This document shows, in pieces, positions 20,609-27,756 of a stretch of 34,066 bases of DNA (positions within the stretch are counted from its first letter, which is position 1; each line of letters starts with the position of its first letter). The stretch comes from a virus. The translations under genes were made by a program, and so were the position numbers. The notes beneath the pieces were generated by a model. It had not been told where the DNA came from. It made no database searches and worked only from the letters and a program-made list of their open reading frames with translations. Location: the IMG/VR virus record IMGVR_UViG_3300046007_002545, positions 1-34,066 of that record; one strand, 5' to 3'.

Positions 20609-21862
20609 CTACGCCAGTGCGTTACTGCTATCAAGCACGCCGTACGTCGTATCATCGAGAATGAACTGGTATAGCAGTTCGGTGTAGCGCAAACCGATCT
20701 CCACATTGTGGAAAGACGGCGAGATGATGTGATTCACACGTTCAACAGCGTAGAACTGTGTAACTGACGCAGGTGTACCGACGCTGTACGTGCGCGTGAT
20801 ACTGATGACGTCGCCGATGTCTAGGCTGTTTACGATCGTGCGATCTCCGCTAGACAGTTTGGACACGGCCACGGTCATGCTGTCGAAGAAATAGCGTGGC
20901 ACTGAGTACAGATCGAGCAGACTGTTGGCGAGCGACAGCGCGGCCGCGTCAGTTTCCAGCAGTACGTTGTCGATCGCGTAGGTCGATATTCCGTATTCGG
21001 TTTGGCTTGTCAGGTTTTCGGCTTCTTGCAGTGTGCCGCCTACGCGTGTCACCTGGATACGGTTGTAGAGCAGTTCTTGACCATAGGCGATCGACAGCGT
21101 GGTGTATGGGATGTTCGCACCTGCGTCGCTGAAGTACGCGCTCACTGTGGCGAACGACGCAGCCAAGCGGTCGGTGAACGTCAAGTCGCCGTCGCGTGCG
21201 ATGAAACATAGACCGCTCTCGGCTTGCGCGATCTGCTGCAGGTACGACAGCGCGTTGGTGTTAGCGTCGATCTGGTACGCGCCCAATGCGGCCGTGCCAG
21301 TGGCGATATCGCGTGTCGACGGGTAGTTGATCTCTGGCTGATCGAGCAGGTAGGTGACTCGCGCACCGCTCAGTTCTGCAGTCGGTGTTGTGGCAGCGCC
21401 AGTGTAAGCGTTCGCTAACAGCACGAAGTCGTCGACGACTGAGATGTTCACGGTGCTGATGTTGCCGAATTGGTAGTTCAGGTCAATATCGGCGATGCGA
21501 CCGACGAACACAGTGACACCGCCTGCGATCACGGTAACTTTGCGTCTTGGTGTTACTCCTGACTGGCCGAGTGTCGCATCCCAGTATGGGCTGGACTGGT
21601 TGATCGGGTCGAAACGTCGATCGTTGTTGTTGAGCACGATGTTGCAGCGACCAGCAGCGAACTCATCCAACTGCGCAGACCGACCACGTGAGATCGACAA
21701 CGCCTGCACATACGGCGATACGTCATCGCCAACGAGCGTGCCGTCGAGATAATCTTCATCGAGCACGCCAAGTGTAGCGTCATCTAGCGTGAATGGGTTG
21801 ACTGGGAAACCCAACTCCATGAGAACGGTGACGTCTTCACCGTATACGAGTGTCGACGTCAT
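20609..21862 (-). CDS. minor tail protein, baseplate-hub-like
   Basis: A 417-residue protein following the tape measure gene after 2 nt. Order (tape measure, then this) and content fit a minor tail protein. The region around residues 50-130 (ISRGRSAQLDEFAAGRC, VTVFVGRIADIDLNY) is typical of the tail tip protein of actinophages with a Dit/gp27-like barrel. Near the two ends a related segment occurs: FTLDDATLGVLDED (about 24-37) and FILDDTTYGVLDSS (last 18 residues). Likely forms the ring closing the tail tube. Confidence 0.78.
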   Translation of the reverse strand: MTSTLVYGEDVTVLMELGFPVNPFTLDDATLGVLDEDYLDGTLVGDDVSPYVQALSISRGRSAQLDEFAAGRCNIVLNNNDRRFDPINQSSPYWDATLGQSGVTPRRKVTVIAGGVTVFVGRIADIDLNYQFGNISTVNISVVDDFVLLANAYTGAATTPTAELSGARVTYLLDQPEINYPSTRDIATGTAALGAYQIDANTNALSYLQQIAQAESGLCFIARDGDLTFTDRLAASFATVSAYFSDAGANIPYTTLSIAYGQELLYNRIQVTRVGGTLQEAENLTSQTEYGISTYAIDNVLLETDAAALSLANSLLDLYSVPRYFFDSMTVAVSKLSSGDRTIVNSLDIGDVISITRTYSVGTPASVTQFYAVERVNHIISPSFHNVEIGLRYTELLYQFILDDTTYGVLDSSNALA

Positions 21863-21864
21863 GG

Positions 21865-24444
21865 CTATGCGACGGTGTAGCGCGACGTGATCGGGATGTA
21901 ACCGTTGGCGCGCTCGTAGTCGCGCAGGTTGTCGATGATCACACGCTGGATTTCTTGCGCGTCAGCGCCCATGCCTGCAGTGATGTTGTTCACGATCTGG
22001 ATGTTGCGCGCTGCTTGCCCTGGGTTGTCGATGAAGTCGGGCACGGTGGTCATCGTGCCGCCAGTGGCGACACTGACGATCGCGTTCTGGTTGTTGCGCG
22101 CCACTTGTGAGATCGCTGCGCTGACAGCGCCGCCACCGACTTCGCCGCCGACGTCGCGCAGTTTCTCTTTCGCCTCGCGCAGTTTGTCGGTTGCTTCGAT
22201 CTCTTTCTCGATCGCTTCGCGCACACGGTCGTGCGCGTCTTTCTCGCTATCTTGCGCGGCGAGCAGTTCGTCGAGCGCTTCTTTATATTCGTCTGTTCCT
22301 TCAGCCGCGCCCTGCAAGATCATGGTTTGGAACATCTGCGCGACGGTCAGTTCATTGGTGGCGTCACGTTGATCGTCGATCGCGTCAGACACGGCCATCT
22401 TCGCGCGCATAAGATCGCGCTCGGCGTCTGCGATCTCTTCAGGTGTGGCCGCCATACTGCGTTCGCTAGCGAGTTTGGCCTCGGCGTCAGTGACTGCGTT
22501 GACCGCGTCGAACACTTCGAGTTTGGCTTCGGCCAGTGCGATCTCTGCGCGGCGGATGTCGCTTGCTGATGCTTCTGGGTCGAGCCTGGTGTCGGCCAGT
22601 TCTTTCTCTGCGTCGGCGACTCGGAAGTTCGCTTCTTCGACGCTGTACTTGGCTTTTTCGATGTTGCGCTCGGCTTCAGCCACCGATGTCGGGTCGGCTT
22701 TCTTAGCACGTAACTCGGCCAGTTTCTTCTCTGCCGCGGCTACACCACGAACTGCATCCTCTTGCGCGATGTTGGCGTTACGCAGTCGCTTCTGTGCGTC
22801 TTCCACTTTGCGCATGGCGTCGAGCGCTTGCTTGCTGTCGGCTGGGTAGCCTTTCGTCACCAGGTTGAACTTAGCCTGAGCGTCGGTCACTTTCTTCGTA
22901 GCGGCAGCCAAACTGCTGCGTGCTTTGCTCGTCGAGTCCATCGCGTCGCGTACCGCTTTCTCTGCAGCGGTCTGCCCTTTCAACGCGTCGATGTACTTCT
23001 GGATTTTCTCCTTGGCGGTCTCTACAGCCTTAGTCGCGCCGCTGCCACCTGTGTAGGTGGGCACGAACTTGGCTTCTGTGCCTGCACGTTCGGCGTTGCG
23101 AATCGCGCGCAGGCTCTCCATGGTTGTGGCGAGCGCTTTGCCTGCGTTTTTCGCGCCTGTGGTGATTCGACCGAGTGACACTTCGCCGACGTCGCCGAGT
23201 TCTTCCAGACCAGCGCCGAACTTGTTGGCCACTTTGATCATCAGGTTGATAGCGTCGCGGAACAAGTTCACGAAGTTGATCACGCTGTTGATCAGGTTCT
23301 CGATCATCCTGATCACAAAGTTGATGACCGAGTTCACGACTTTGCGCACGCCTTCAAACTTCAGGTACAGCGCAGCGAGAGCGACACCGAGTGCGATGAT
23401 AGCGGCAACTGCGATACCGATCGGGTTGGTGAGCAGTGACACACCGAACGCCACCTGTGCGATGGTTGCAGCGATCGTGACTAACCGCAACGTAACCAGC
23501 GCAGCAGTGATACCGAGCACCACGTTGCCGAGCGTGCCCATGTTTGTCGTCACCTTGAGCAGATCGGTGGCCAGTGTCTTGAACACAGCGCCCATACCGC
23601 TCTCGCCAGCGATATCAGCCAACTTGCCGAAGTATGGTACGACCTTGTTGTTCAAGAACTCAGCGAATCGTTCAAAGTAAGGCAGCAGCATCGAGCCGAG
23701 ACTCTCGGCCACTTCGCCGAATGCGAGCCTGATCTTGTCGGTTGCTTTCGCTGACGCTTCAGCCGTACCACCGACCTGCGTCTCGATCGCCTGCAGCAAA
23801 ATCTCCTGCGCAGCCAACATCTGACCAGACTTAGCCAGCGTCGCGATCTTCTCCTTCTCCTGGGCAGTGAACGTAACACCAGAACGCGCCAACGCATTGA
23901 TTCCCTTGATCGGGTCTTGCAGCGCCTTGCCCAACTGCGTCGCGTTTTGCGTCGCCTCACCAAACCCAGCAGCAGCAAGATCGAGCGCCGCCATCGTCGC
24001 ACGGTCGAACGCACCACCGACCTCGTCGGCCGTAGCCGCCAAGTTCTTGAATGTCAACAGTTTGGTCTGTGTCGCCTTGATCGTATCTTCATCGATACCG
24101 AGTTGTGCCTGCTGTGTCGACGCCAGTTCGGTCAGTCGATCAACCACCTGCTGCGTCTGCCCACCGAACAAGCCCATCGACGTCGCGACTTGCAACATCG
24201 CACGGTCGGCGACTTGTGCGTCTTCAGCGGTTTGTGCCAGTTTGTAGCCAACTGCAGCGAAACCAGCAGCAGCGATAGTGCCAAACTTGGCGATGTTGCG
24301 GATACCGTTACCCAGCGCACTGTCAAGTGTGCGGATACCGTAGGTCGCTTTAGCGCCTGCGGTTTCCAGTTTTTTGAACTCGGCGATCGCCTGCTTGATG
24401 CCTTTGGCGTTGAATTCGCTAACTATGTTTACGCCAACAGCCAC
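21865..24444 (-). CDS. tape measure protein
   Basis: An 859-residue protein from a GTG at 24444 with GAAAGGTGG upstream; it is the longest gene, as usual for the protein that sets tail length. The N-terminal 70 residues carry a hydrophobic helix (FGTIAAAGFAAVGYKL). A long hydrophobic region (about 315-375, VVLGITAALVTLRLVTI then AVAAIIALGVALAALYL) probably inserts in the host membrane during injection. From about 480 to 800 there is a charged coiled coil with a repeated pattern (A-x-x-D-x-x-x-x-L-x-x-A-K). The C-terminus is polar. The gene sits directly after the chaperone genes and one small gene. Confidence 0.9.
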   Translation of the reverse strand: MAVGVNIVSEFNAKGIKQAIAEFKKLETAGAKATYGIRTLDSALGNGIRNIAKFGTIAAAGFAAVGYKLAQTAEDAQVADRAMLQVATSMGLFGGQTQQVVDRLTELASTQQAQLGIDEDTIKATQTKLLTFKNLAATADEVGGAFDRATMAALDLAAAGFGEATQNATQLGKALQDPIKGINALARSGVTFTAQEKEKIATLAKSGQMLAAQEILLQAIETQVGGTAEASAKATDKIRLAFGEVAESLGSMLLPYFERFAEFLNNKVVPYFGKLADIAGESGMGAVFKTLATDLLKVTTNMGTLGNVVLGITAALVTLRLVTIAATIAQVAFGVSLLTNPIGIAVAAIIALGVALAALYLKFEGVRKVVNSVINFVIRMIENLINSVINFVNLFRDAINLMIKVANKFGAGLEELGDVGEVSLGRITTGAKNAGKALATTMESLRAIRNAERAGTEAKFVPTYTGGSGATKAVETAKEKIQKYIDALKGQTAAEKAVRDAMDSTSKARSSLAAATKKVTDAQAKFNLVTKGYPADSKQALDAMRKVEDAQKRLRNANIAQEDAVRGVAAAEKKLAELRAKKADPTSVAEAERNIEKAKYSVEEANFRVADAEKELADTRLDPEASASDIRRAEIALAEAKLEVFDAVNAVTDAEAKLASERSMAATPEEIADAERDLMRAKMAVSDAIDDQRDATNELTVAQMFQTMILQGAAEGTDEYKEALDELLAAQDSEKDAHDRVREAIEKEIEATDKLREAKEKLRDVGGEVGGGAVSAAISQVARNNQNAIVSVATGGTMTTVPDFIDNPGQAARNIQIVNNITAGMGADAQEIQRVIIDNLRDYERANGYIPITSRYTVA

Positions 24445-24457
24445 AGGCCACCACCTT

Positions 24458-24985
24458 TCACGAGTTTATGACGCGCTGCACTATCTTATCAGTAGTGGCG
24501 ACCGCTTTGGCTACGATAGCCTCGACCTGCGGCTTACGTCTAGCAACAGCACGGTACAGCACACGCGAGCGCAACTGCCCGACACGGCTGCTACCGCCGT
24601 GTTTCTTGTCCAAGTTCTTGACGAACGGATTCGACACGCGGCTACCAGCCGAGTCCAAGATCGCACCACCAGCGGTCATCTGCTGAATGCGCACGATTCC
24701 ACGTGGGTTGTCTTTGTTGCGACCAGCCGTAACTTTCGGCTTCATACCGCCACGAGCCGCTGACGGTGAGTAGGTCGGAAACGGTCTTTTATCAGATCGA
24801 GCGTTAGACGGGTTGGCCATCTTCCACCTGGGCAGCGTTTCCTCTGGGTAGTCGCGCCCAACTTCACTGGCCAGCGGTTGTGCGTCTTTGCGCATTTGGA
24901 TGGTGATCTGCATGTACATGCTGCGATCGTAGGTGCGTATCTCTTTCAGCGCTTTAGAGATTCCTGTGGTGTTCATGCTGATCAT
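24458..24985 (-). CDS. putative virion protein, possibly HK97 gp10-like
   Basis: A basic 175-residue protein. The N-terminal helix pair (ISKALKEIRTYDRSMYMQI and MRKDAQPLASEV) and the GG-rich middle resemble neck or tail-completion proteins of the HK97 gp10 type, but these usually stand before the tail tube gene. Here the gene lies between the tail chaperones and the tape measure, so a minor tail or assembly role is as likely. The start overlaps the stop of the frameshifted chaperone frame (ATGA). Confidence 0.55.
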   Translation of the reverse strand: MISMNTTGISKALKEIRTYDRSMYMQITIQMRKDAQPLASEVGRDYPEETLPRWKMANPSNARSDKRPFPTYSPSAARGGMKPKVTAGRNKDNPRGIVRIQQMTAGGAILDSAGSRVSNPFVKNLDKKHGGSSRVGQLRSRVLYRAVARRKPQVEAIVAKAVATTDKIVQRVINS

Positions 24986-25418
24986 AGCAGTGGGTTCACT
25001 TGTTTCTTACCGTTGCGCTTGTTCTGTTCTTTGACTCGCCACTCCATGTAGGCGATCATAGCACCGATCATCTCTGGGTCTTCACGCAGTATCAAGTGTG
25101 GCGCTATGCCAGTCTCACAGGCCAGTGACGCGATTAGCCAGTGGGCTGACCCATATCCAAAGGGGTCTCACCTTGCTCATCTTTGACTGTGACCTCGTCA
25201 ATGCTCTGAATCCAAGTGGGGTCGAACGGGTCGGTCGTTTTACCAGTGCGCTTGCACACGTTCCACGCGAGCCATGCCACGTCGGTCAGTCTCATCTCAG
25301 ACTCAAGTTTGACGACCGAACGCGACCAGGTGCGTTCAAACGCTACGAAGTCGCCGAATCGTGCGACAACTTCATACGGCTCGCCTTCGATAGGCGTGAC
25401 TACCAGTGCAAGTTTCAT
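24982..25418 (-). CDS. tail assembly chaperone, -1 frameshift product
   Basis: Ribosomes that slip one base back at C-CCT-TTG (25158-25164) leave the first frame after residue 87 and add 58 residues: GYGSAHWLIASLACETG, then APHLILREDPEMIGAMIAYM, ending VNPLL, total 145. The HWLIASL / Y-x-E-W segment is typical of the second tail assembly chaperone of long-tailed phages. The extension has no own start codon or ribosome site and begins open before the slip site. Stop at 24982 overlaps the next start. Both forms help fold and polymerise the tail around the tape measure protein. Confidence 0.8.
25134..25418 (-). CDS. tail assembly chaperone, short form
   Basis: A 94-residue protein made without frameshift. 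It has a beta start (MKLALVVTPIEGEPYEV), then FVAFERTWSRSV, MRLTDVAWLAWNV and an acidic end. FERTW and the WLAW segment are family-typical for the first tail chaperone of actinophages. An AGAGGACAG site lies directly before the ATG. It follows the tail-tube genes, the standard place. Confidence 0.8.
   Translation of the reverse strand: MKLALVVTPIEGEPYEVVARFGDFVAFERTWSRSVVKLESEMRLTDVAWLAWNVCKRTGKTTDPFDPTWIQSIDEVTVKDEQGETPLDMGQPTG
25158..25164 (-). promoter_or_regulatory. -1 ribosomal frameshift site C-CCT-TTG
   Basis: The heptamer CCCTTTG in zero-frame phase C-CCT-TTG fits the X-XXY-YYZ rule. The zero frame stops 24 nt later, while the -1 frame is open for 58 codons with chaperone-like sequence. 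Confidence 0.75.
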
Positions 25419-25439
25419 CTGTCCTCTTTCAGGTTGGTG

Positions 25440-25847
25440 TTATGAAGTGGCCTTAGCGATCGTTCCGCCAGTAAACGACAGCGACGTCATCGCCATCTCG
25501 CCAACCGCCCCTGCCACGGGCTGGTGGGCAGCCAAAAAGCAGTTAGAAATCGTATACATTGGATTCGTCGCCGACGTGGTCGCGCCGTTCGGCTTGATCA
25601 CAACAGTCGTCTGCGTTCCAACCAACGGGTAGATCGTGGCTTCGACGTTGCTTGCAGCAAAGTCCTGAAAGAACTCAACATCGACGGTCAGGTTCTGCAA
25701 GCCACCAGTGAACGAGTGGCCGCTAGAGCCGAAAGCCGTGTTTTCGACTGAATCGATCTCGTAGTTGAGAGTGACGTTTGCCCCATGATCGGACAGAACG
25801 ACCGAATTCACCGAGATGTACGCGTTGGTGAGAACGAGAGCGGCCAT
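25440..25847 (-). CDS. major tail (tube) protein paralogue 2
   Basis: A 135-residue protein that matches its upstream neighbour at about two thirds of positions without gaps (91 of 135 in my hand count). Shared blocks include FTGGLQNLT, EATIYPLVGTQTTVVI and SLSFTGG. The TGGLQNLT / Q-x-F pattern and length fit small tail tube subunits. The N-terminal 30 residues and the loop at 95-103 differ most, which is where a tube subunit would face outside or touch a partner. AAGGAG precedes the ATG. It may be the tube, a second tube type or a cap. Confidence 0.78.
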   Translation of the reverse strand: MAALVLTNAYISVNSVVLSDHGANVTLNYEIDSVENTAFGSSGHSFTGGLQNLTVDVEFFQDFAASNVEATIYPLVGTQTTVVIKPNGATTSATNPMYTISNCFLAAHQPVAGAVGEMAMTSLSFTGGTIAKATS

Positions 25848-25857
25848 TGTTTACTCC

Positions 25858-26265
25858 TTAGGAAGTTGCCTTAGCGAGAGAGCCGCCAGTAAACGACAGC
25901 GACGTGGTCGCCAGTTCACCGACAGCGCCCTGAACGGGTGTGTGCGCAGCGAGAAAAGTATTCGATGCAGTGTATCGCGGATTCGTCGACGACACAGTTG
26001 TGTTCACGGGGATGATCACAACAGTTGTCTGCGTTCCGACCAACGGGTAGATCGTTGCTTCGGTCTTCGTTGATGCGAAGTCTTGGTTCATCTCGACGTC
26101 GATCGTCAAGTTCTGCAAGCCACCAGTGAACTTGTGACCAGTATCGCCGAACGCCGTCACTTCGACCGAATCGACTTCGTAGTTGATGGTGGCGCTCGTG
26201 CAAAGTGCGCTCACATCCGTGCCACCGATGGTGATCGACGGGTTGGTCAGTACCAGCGTTGCCAT
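25858..26265 (-). CDS. major tail (tube) protein paralogue 1
   Basis: A 135-residue beta-rich protein, MATLVLTNPSITIGGTDVS and onward, with INYEVDSVEVTAFGD and FTGGLQNLT. Its place after the tail terminator and before the chaperones is that of the major tail tube protein. Only 10 nt separate it from its paralogue. The start overlaps the stop of the previous small gene (TAATG). Having two near-equal copies is unusual; either could be the abundant one. Confidence 0.8.
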   Translation of the reverse strand: MATLVLTNPSITIGGTDVSALCTSATINYEVDSVEVTAFGDTGHKFTGGLQNLTIDVEMNQDFASTKTEATIYPLVGTQTTVVIIPVNTTVSSTNPRYTASNTFLAAHTPVQGAVGELATTSLSFTGGSLAKATS

Positions 26266-26420
26266 TAGATGTCTTCCTTCTTTTCTGCTCGCTTAGCGGT
26301 CACAGGCTCGATGTGTCCACCTTCGACCAACGCGTCGACGTTCAAACCTTCGACGTCGGTGATGATCTCGCCGACTGCGTAACCTGCGACGCGGTCGCTA
26401 GTGACTTTGTACGATGCCAT
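26265..26420 (-). CDS. small structural-region protein
   Basis: A 51-residue protein, MASYKVTSDRVAGYAVGEIITDVEGLNVDALVEGGHIEPV, with a charged end (KRAEKKEDI). The pattern, a short strand-helix module with G-x-x-I-x-D-x-E-G-L-N-V-D-A-L-V, looks like the small head-tail or tail-tip accessory proteins often found before the tube gene. It lies between the tail terminator and the tube gene and shares TAATG with the latter. Confidence 0.65.
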   Translation of the reverse strand: MASYKVTSDRVAGYAVGEIITDVEGLNVDALVEGGHIEPVTAKRAEKKEDI

Positions 26421-26456
26421 GCTCAAATCCTACTAGTGGCCTGGGATGTCGACGCT

Positions 26457-26864
26457 TCAAGCATGTACAGTAACATCGACGCGAATCATCAAGAACTCGG
26501 CGTCTGCTTGCTGCTGCGGAAGTATCGAGATCGACGACGCCACGATCAAAGTTTGGCACACGCCGCCCAGTGTCGGGTCTGCCTCGATCGCGGCACGCAC
26601 AGACGTAGCGCCACTGTACGACAGGAATCCGTCGAGCGTGTCATACGCACGGCTGTCTGTCCACCTGCCGACTACCACGTAGATCGACCATTCCATCACC
26701 ACGTCACCACCAGCAAATGCACGGTGGTAAGTGACACCGTTGAGAACTGGGTACGCGACTGGTGGGTTCAACTGCTCAGGCTGGTAAGCGTAGGTGCGCA
26801 GGCCGCTGATCGTAGCGAGCCGCGCCTTCAGTCCTGCAGCGACTTGGTTGACTGTGCCTGGCAT
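26457..26864 (-). CDS. tail terminator / tail completion protein
   Basis: A 135-residue alpha/beta protein. A start helix (VNQVAAGLKARLATI) followed by LRTYAYQPEQLNPPVAYPVL, an M-E-W-S-I-Y-V-V-V strand and a long helix with DGFLSY match the tail terminator fold that caps the tube (lambda gpU, HK97 gp10-type neighbours). Position between the head-tail connector and the tube gene supports it. Its start overlaps the connector stop by 1 nt. Confidence 0.72.
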   Translation of the reverse strand: MPGTVNQVAAGLKARLATISGLRTYAYQPEQLNPPVAYPVLNGVTYHRAFAGGDVVMEWSIYVVVGRWTDSRAYDTLDGFLSYSGATSVRAAIEADPTLGGVCQTLIVASSISILPQQQADAEFLMIRVDVTVHA

Positions 26865-27460
26865 CAGGCGATACCGTAACGCACATACGGACTAAGCATG
26901 TCACGCACGTCTGGGTCGACGCTACGCACTTGAATCGCCATATCTGCAAAACCGACTACACCAAGCGCTGCGTTGTAACGTGCGAATCCGCGCATAGCGA
27001 GCAAGACACAAGCCTCGCGCACGTCGTCTGGGATAGCGCCCCAACCCCAGATACCGTTCACTTCGACGCCTGGTATCTCTGGTTGAATGATGATCGGGAA
27101 TGTTTTACCGCCGATCGCGGTGATTCGATTCCACGGCCTGCTTTGCAGTGCAGCATTCAACGGCTGCAACTGGTAGTCGACATTCAAAGTCCAGGTGTCC
27201 TCATACGTGCCATTCCCGTCGTCGTCTGTCTTCAGCGTGATGATCTGGTACAGGTCGTTCGGCAACAGCAGTGTGTACAAATCTCGTGCGTAGAACTTGA
27301 CGGCGTTGGTGGTCTGGTAGAAGAACCGACCCGTGAACCCATCAATGCGACGGCTCGCACCTTCGATCGCATTCTCCAACAGCGTGTCGTCTGCGTTGTC
27401 AGTGATACGCAGCGCGGCCTTCACCTCAGCCAAGGTACAGTAGCCGTTGGTGATGGCCAT
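26864..27460 (-). CDS. head-tail connector (gp6-like)
   Basis: A 198-residue mostly helical protein. YCTLAEVKAALRIT at the start, then DDTLLENAIEGASRRIDGFTGRFF is the classic signature of the HK97 gp6-like connector, which forms a ring under the portal. The centre is beta-rich (ITLKTDDDGNG; DYQLQPLN), and the last 50 residues form a helix (VREACVLLAMRGFARY) and a short tail. The start shares TAATG with the preceding stop. Confidence 0.87.
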   Translation of the reverse strand: MAITNGYCTLAEVKAALRITDNADDTLLENAIEGASRRIDGFTGRFFYQTTNAVKFYARDLYTLLLPNDLYQIITLKTDDDGNGTYEDTWTLNVDYQLQPLNAALQSRPWNRITAIGGKTFPIIIQPEIPGVEVNGIWGWGAIPDDVREACVLLAMRGFARYNAALGVVGFADMAIQVRSVDPDVRDMLSPYVRYGIA

Positions 27461-27669
27461 TAGATTTCGCGCCTACGCGCAGGCTTCTTCTTGGTGGCGC
27501 GTTCCGCTTCCTGCTCAACAGCAGCGGTCTCAACTTCGTCGGTCATGTACTTGCTTTCGTAACCGACTTCGCGCAGTGCCGCATCAACTTGTGCGACTCG
27601 ATCTTTCATGCCGCGCTGTTCATATCCGCGTCGCTCGATCAGCAACGCCTCGACGTATTTAGATGTCAT
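27460..27669 (-). CDS. small charged head-region protein
   Basis: A 69-residue, almost fully helical charged protein: YVEALLIERRGYEQRGMKDRV, then VDAALREVGYE, and a basic tail (KKKPARRREI). Small proteins of this type are common just after the major capsid gene in actinophages; the head of the family (LxxERxGYxxRG...RVxxVDxxL) suggests a head or neck accessory. An AAAGGACACAACA leader precedes the ATG. Confidence 0.68.
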   Translation of the reverse strand: MTSKYVEALLIERRGYEQRGMKDRVAQVDAALREVGYESKYMTDEVETAAVEQEAERATKKKPARRREI

Positions 27670-27686
27670 TGTTGTGTCCTTTATAC

Positions 27687-27733
27687 ACGTGTGGCGTGCC
27701 AGCAGTCTAGCAGACCACTAGCACGCCACGCGT
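27687..27733 (-). terminator. 13-bp imperfect hairpin after the capsid gene
   Basis: ACGTGTGGCGTGC (27687-27699) and GCACGCCACGCGT (27721-27733) pair over 13 bp with one G-T mismatch, around a 21-nt loop. It lies between the capsid gene and the next ribosome site. No T-run follows, so it may be a partial terminator or an mRNA stabiliser. Confidence 0.5.
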
Positions 27734-27738
27734 ACATT

Positions 27739-27756
27739 GTTCTAGGAAACTAGAAC
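27739..27756 (-). other. 7-bp hairpin overlapping the capsid stop codon
   Basis: GTTCTAG and CTAGAAC (27739-27745, 27750-27756) pair perfectly with a 4-nt loop. The TAG stop codon of the capsid gene is inside the stem. Together with the larger hairpin just downstream it could protect the 3' end of a capsid mRNA. Confidence 0.5.

Noticed and set aside
21929-24247. Several plus-strand frames of 100-200 codons opposite the tape measure gene
   Set aside because: Ser/Ala/Arg-rich shadows of the coiled-coil gene; no start signals.
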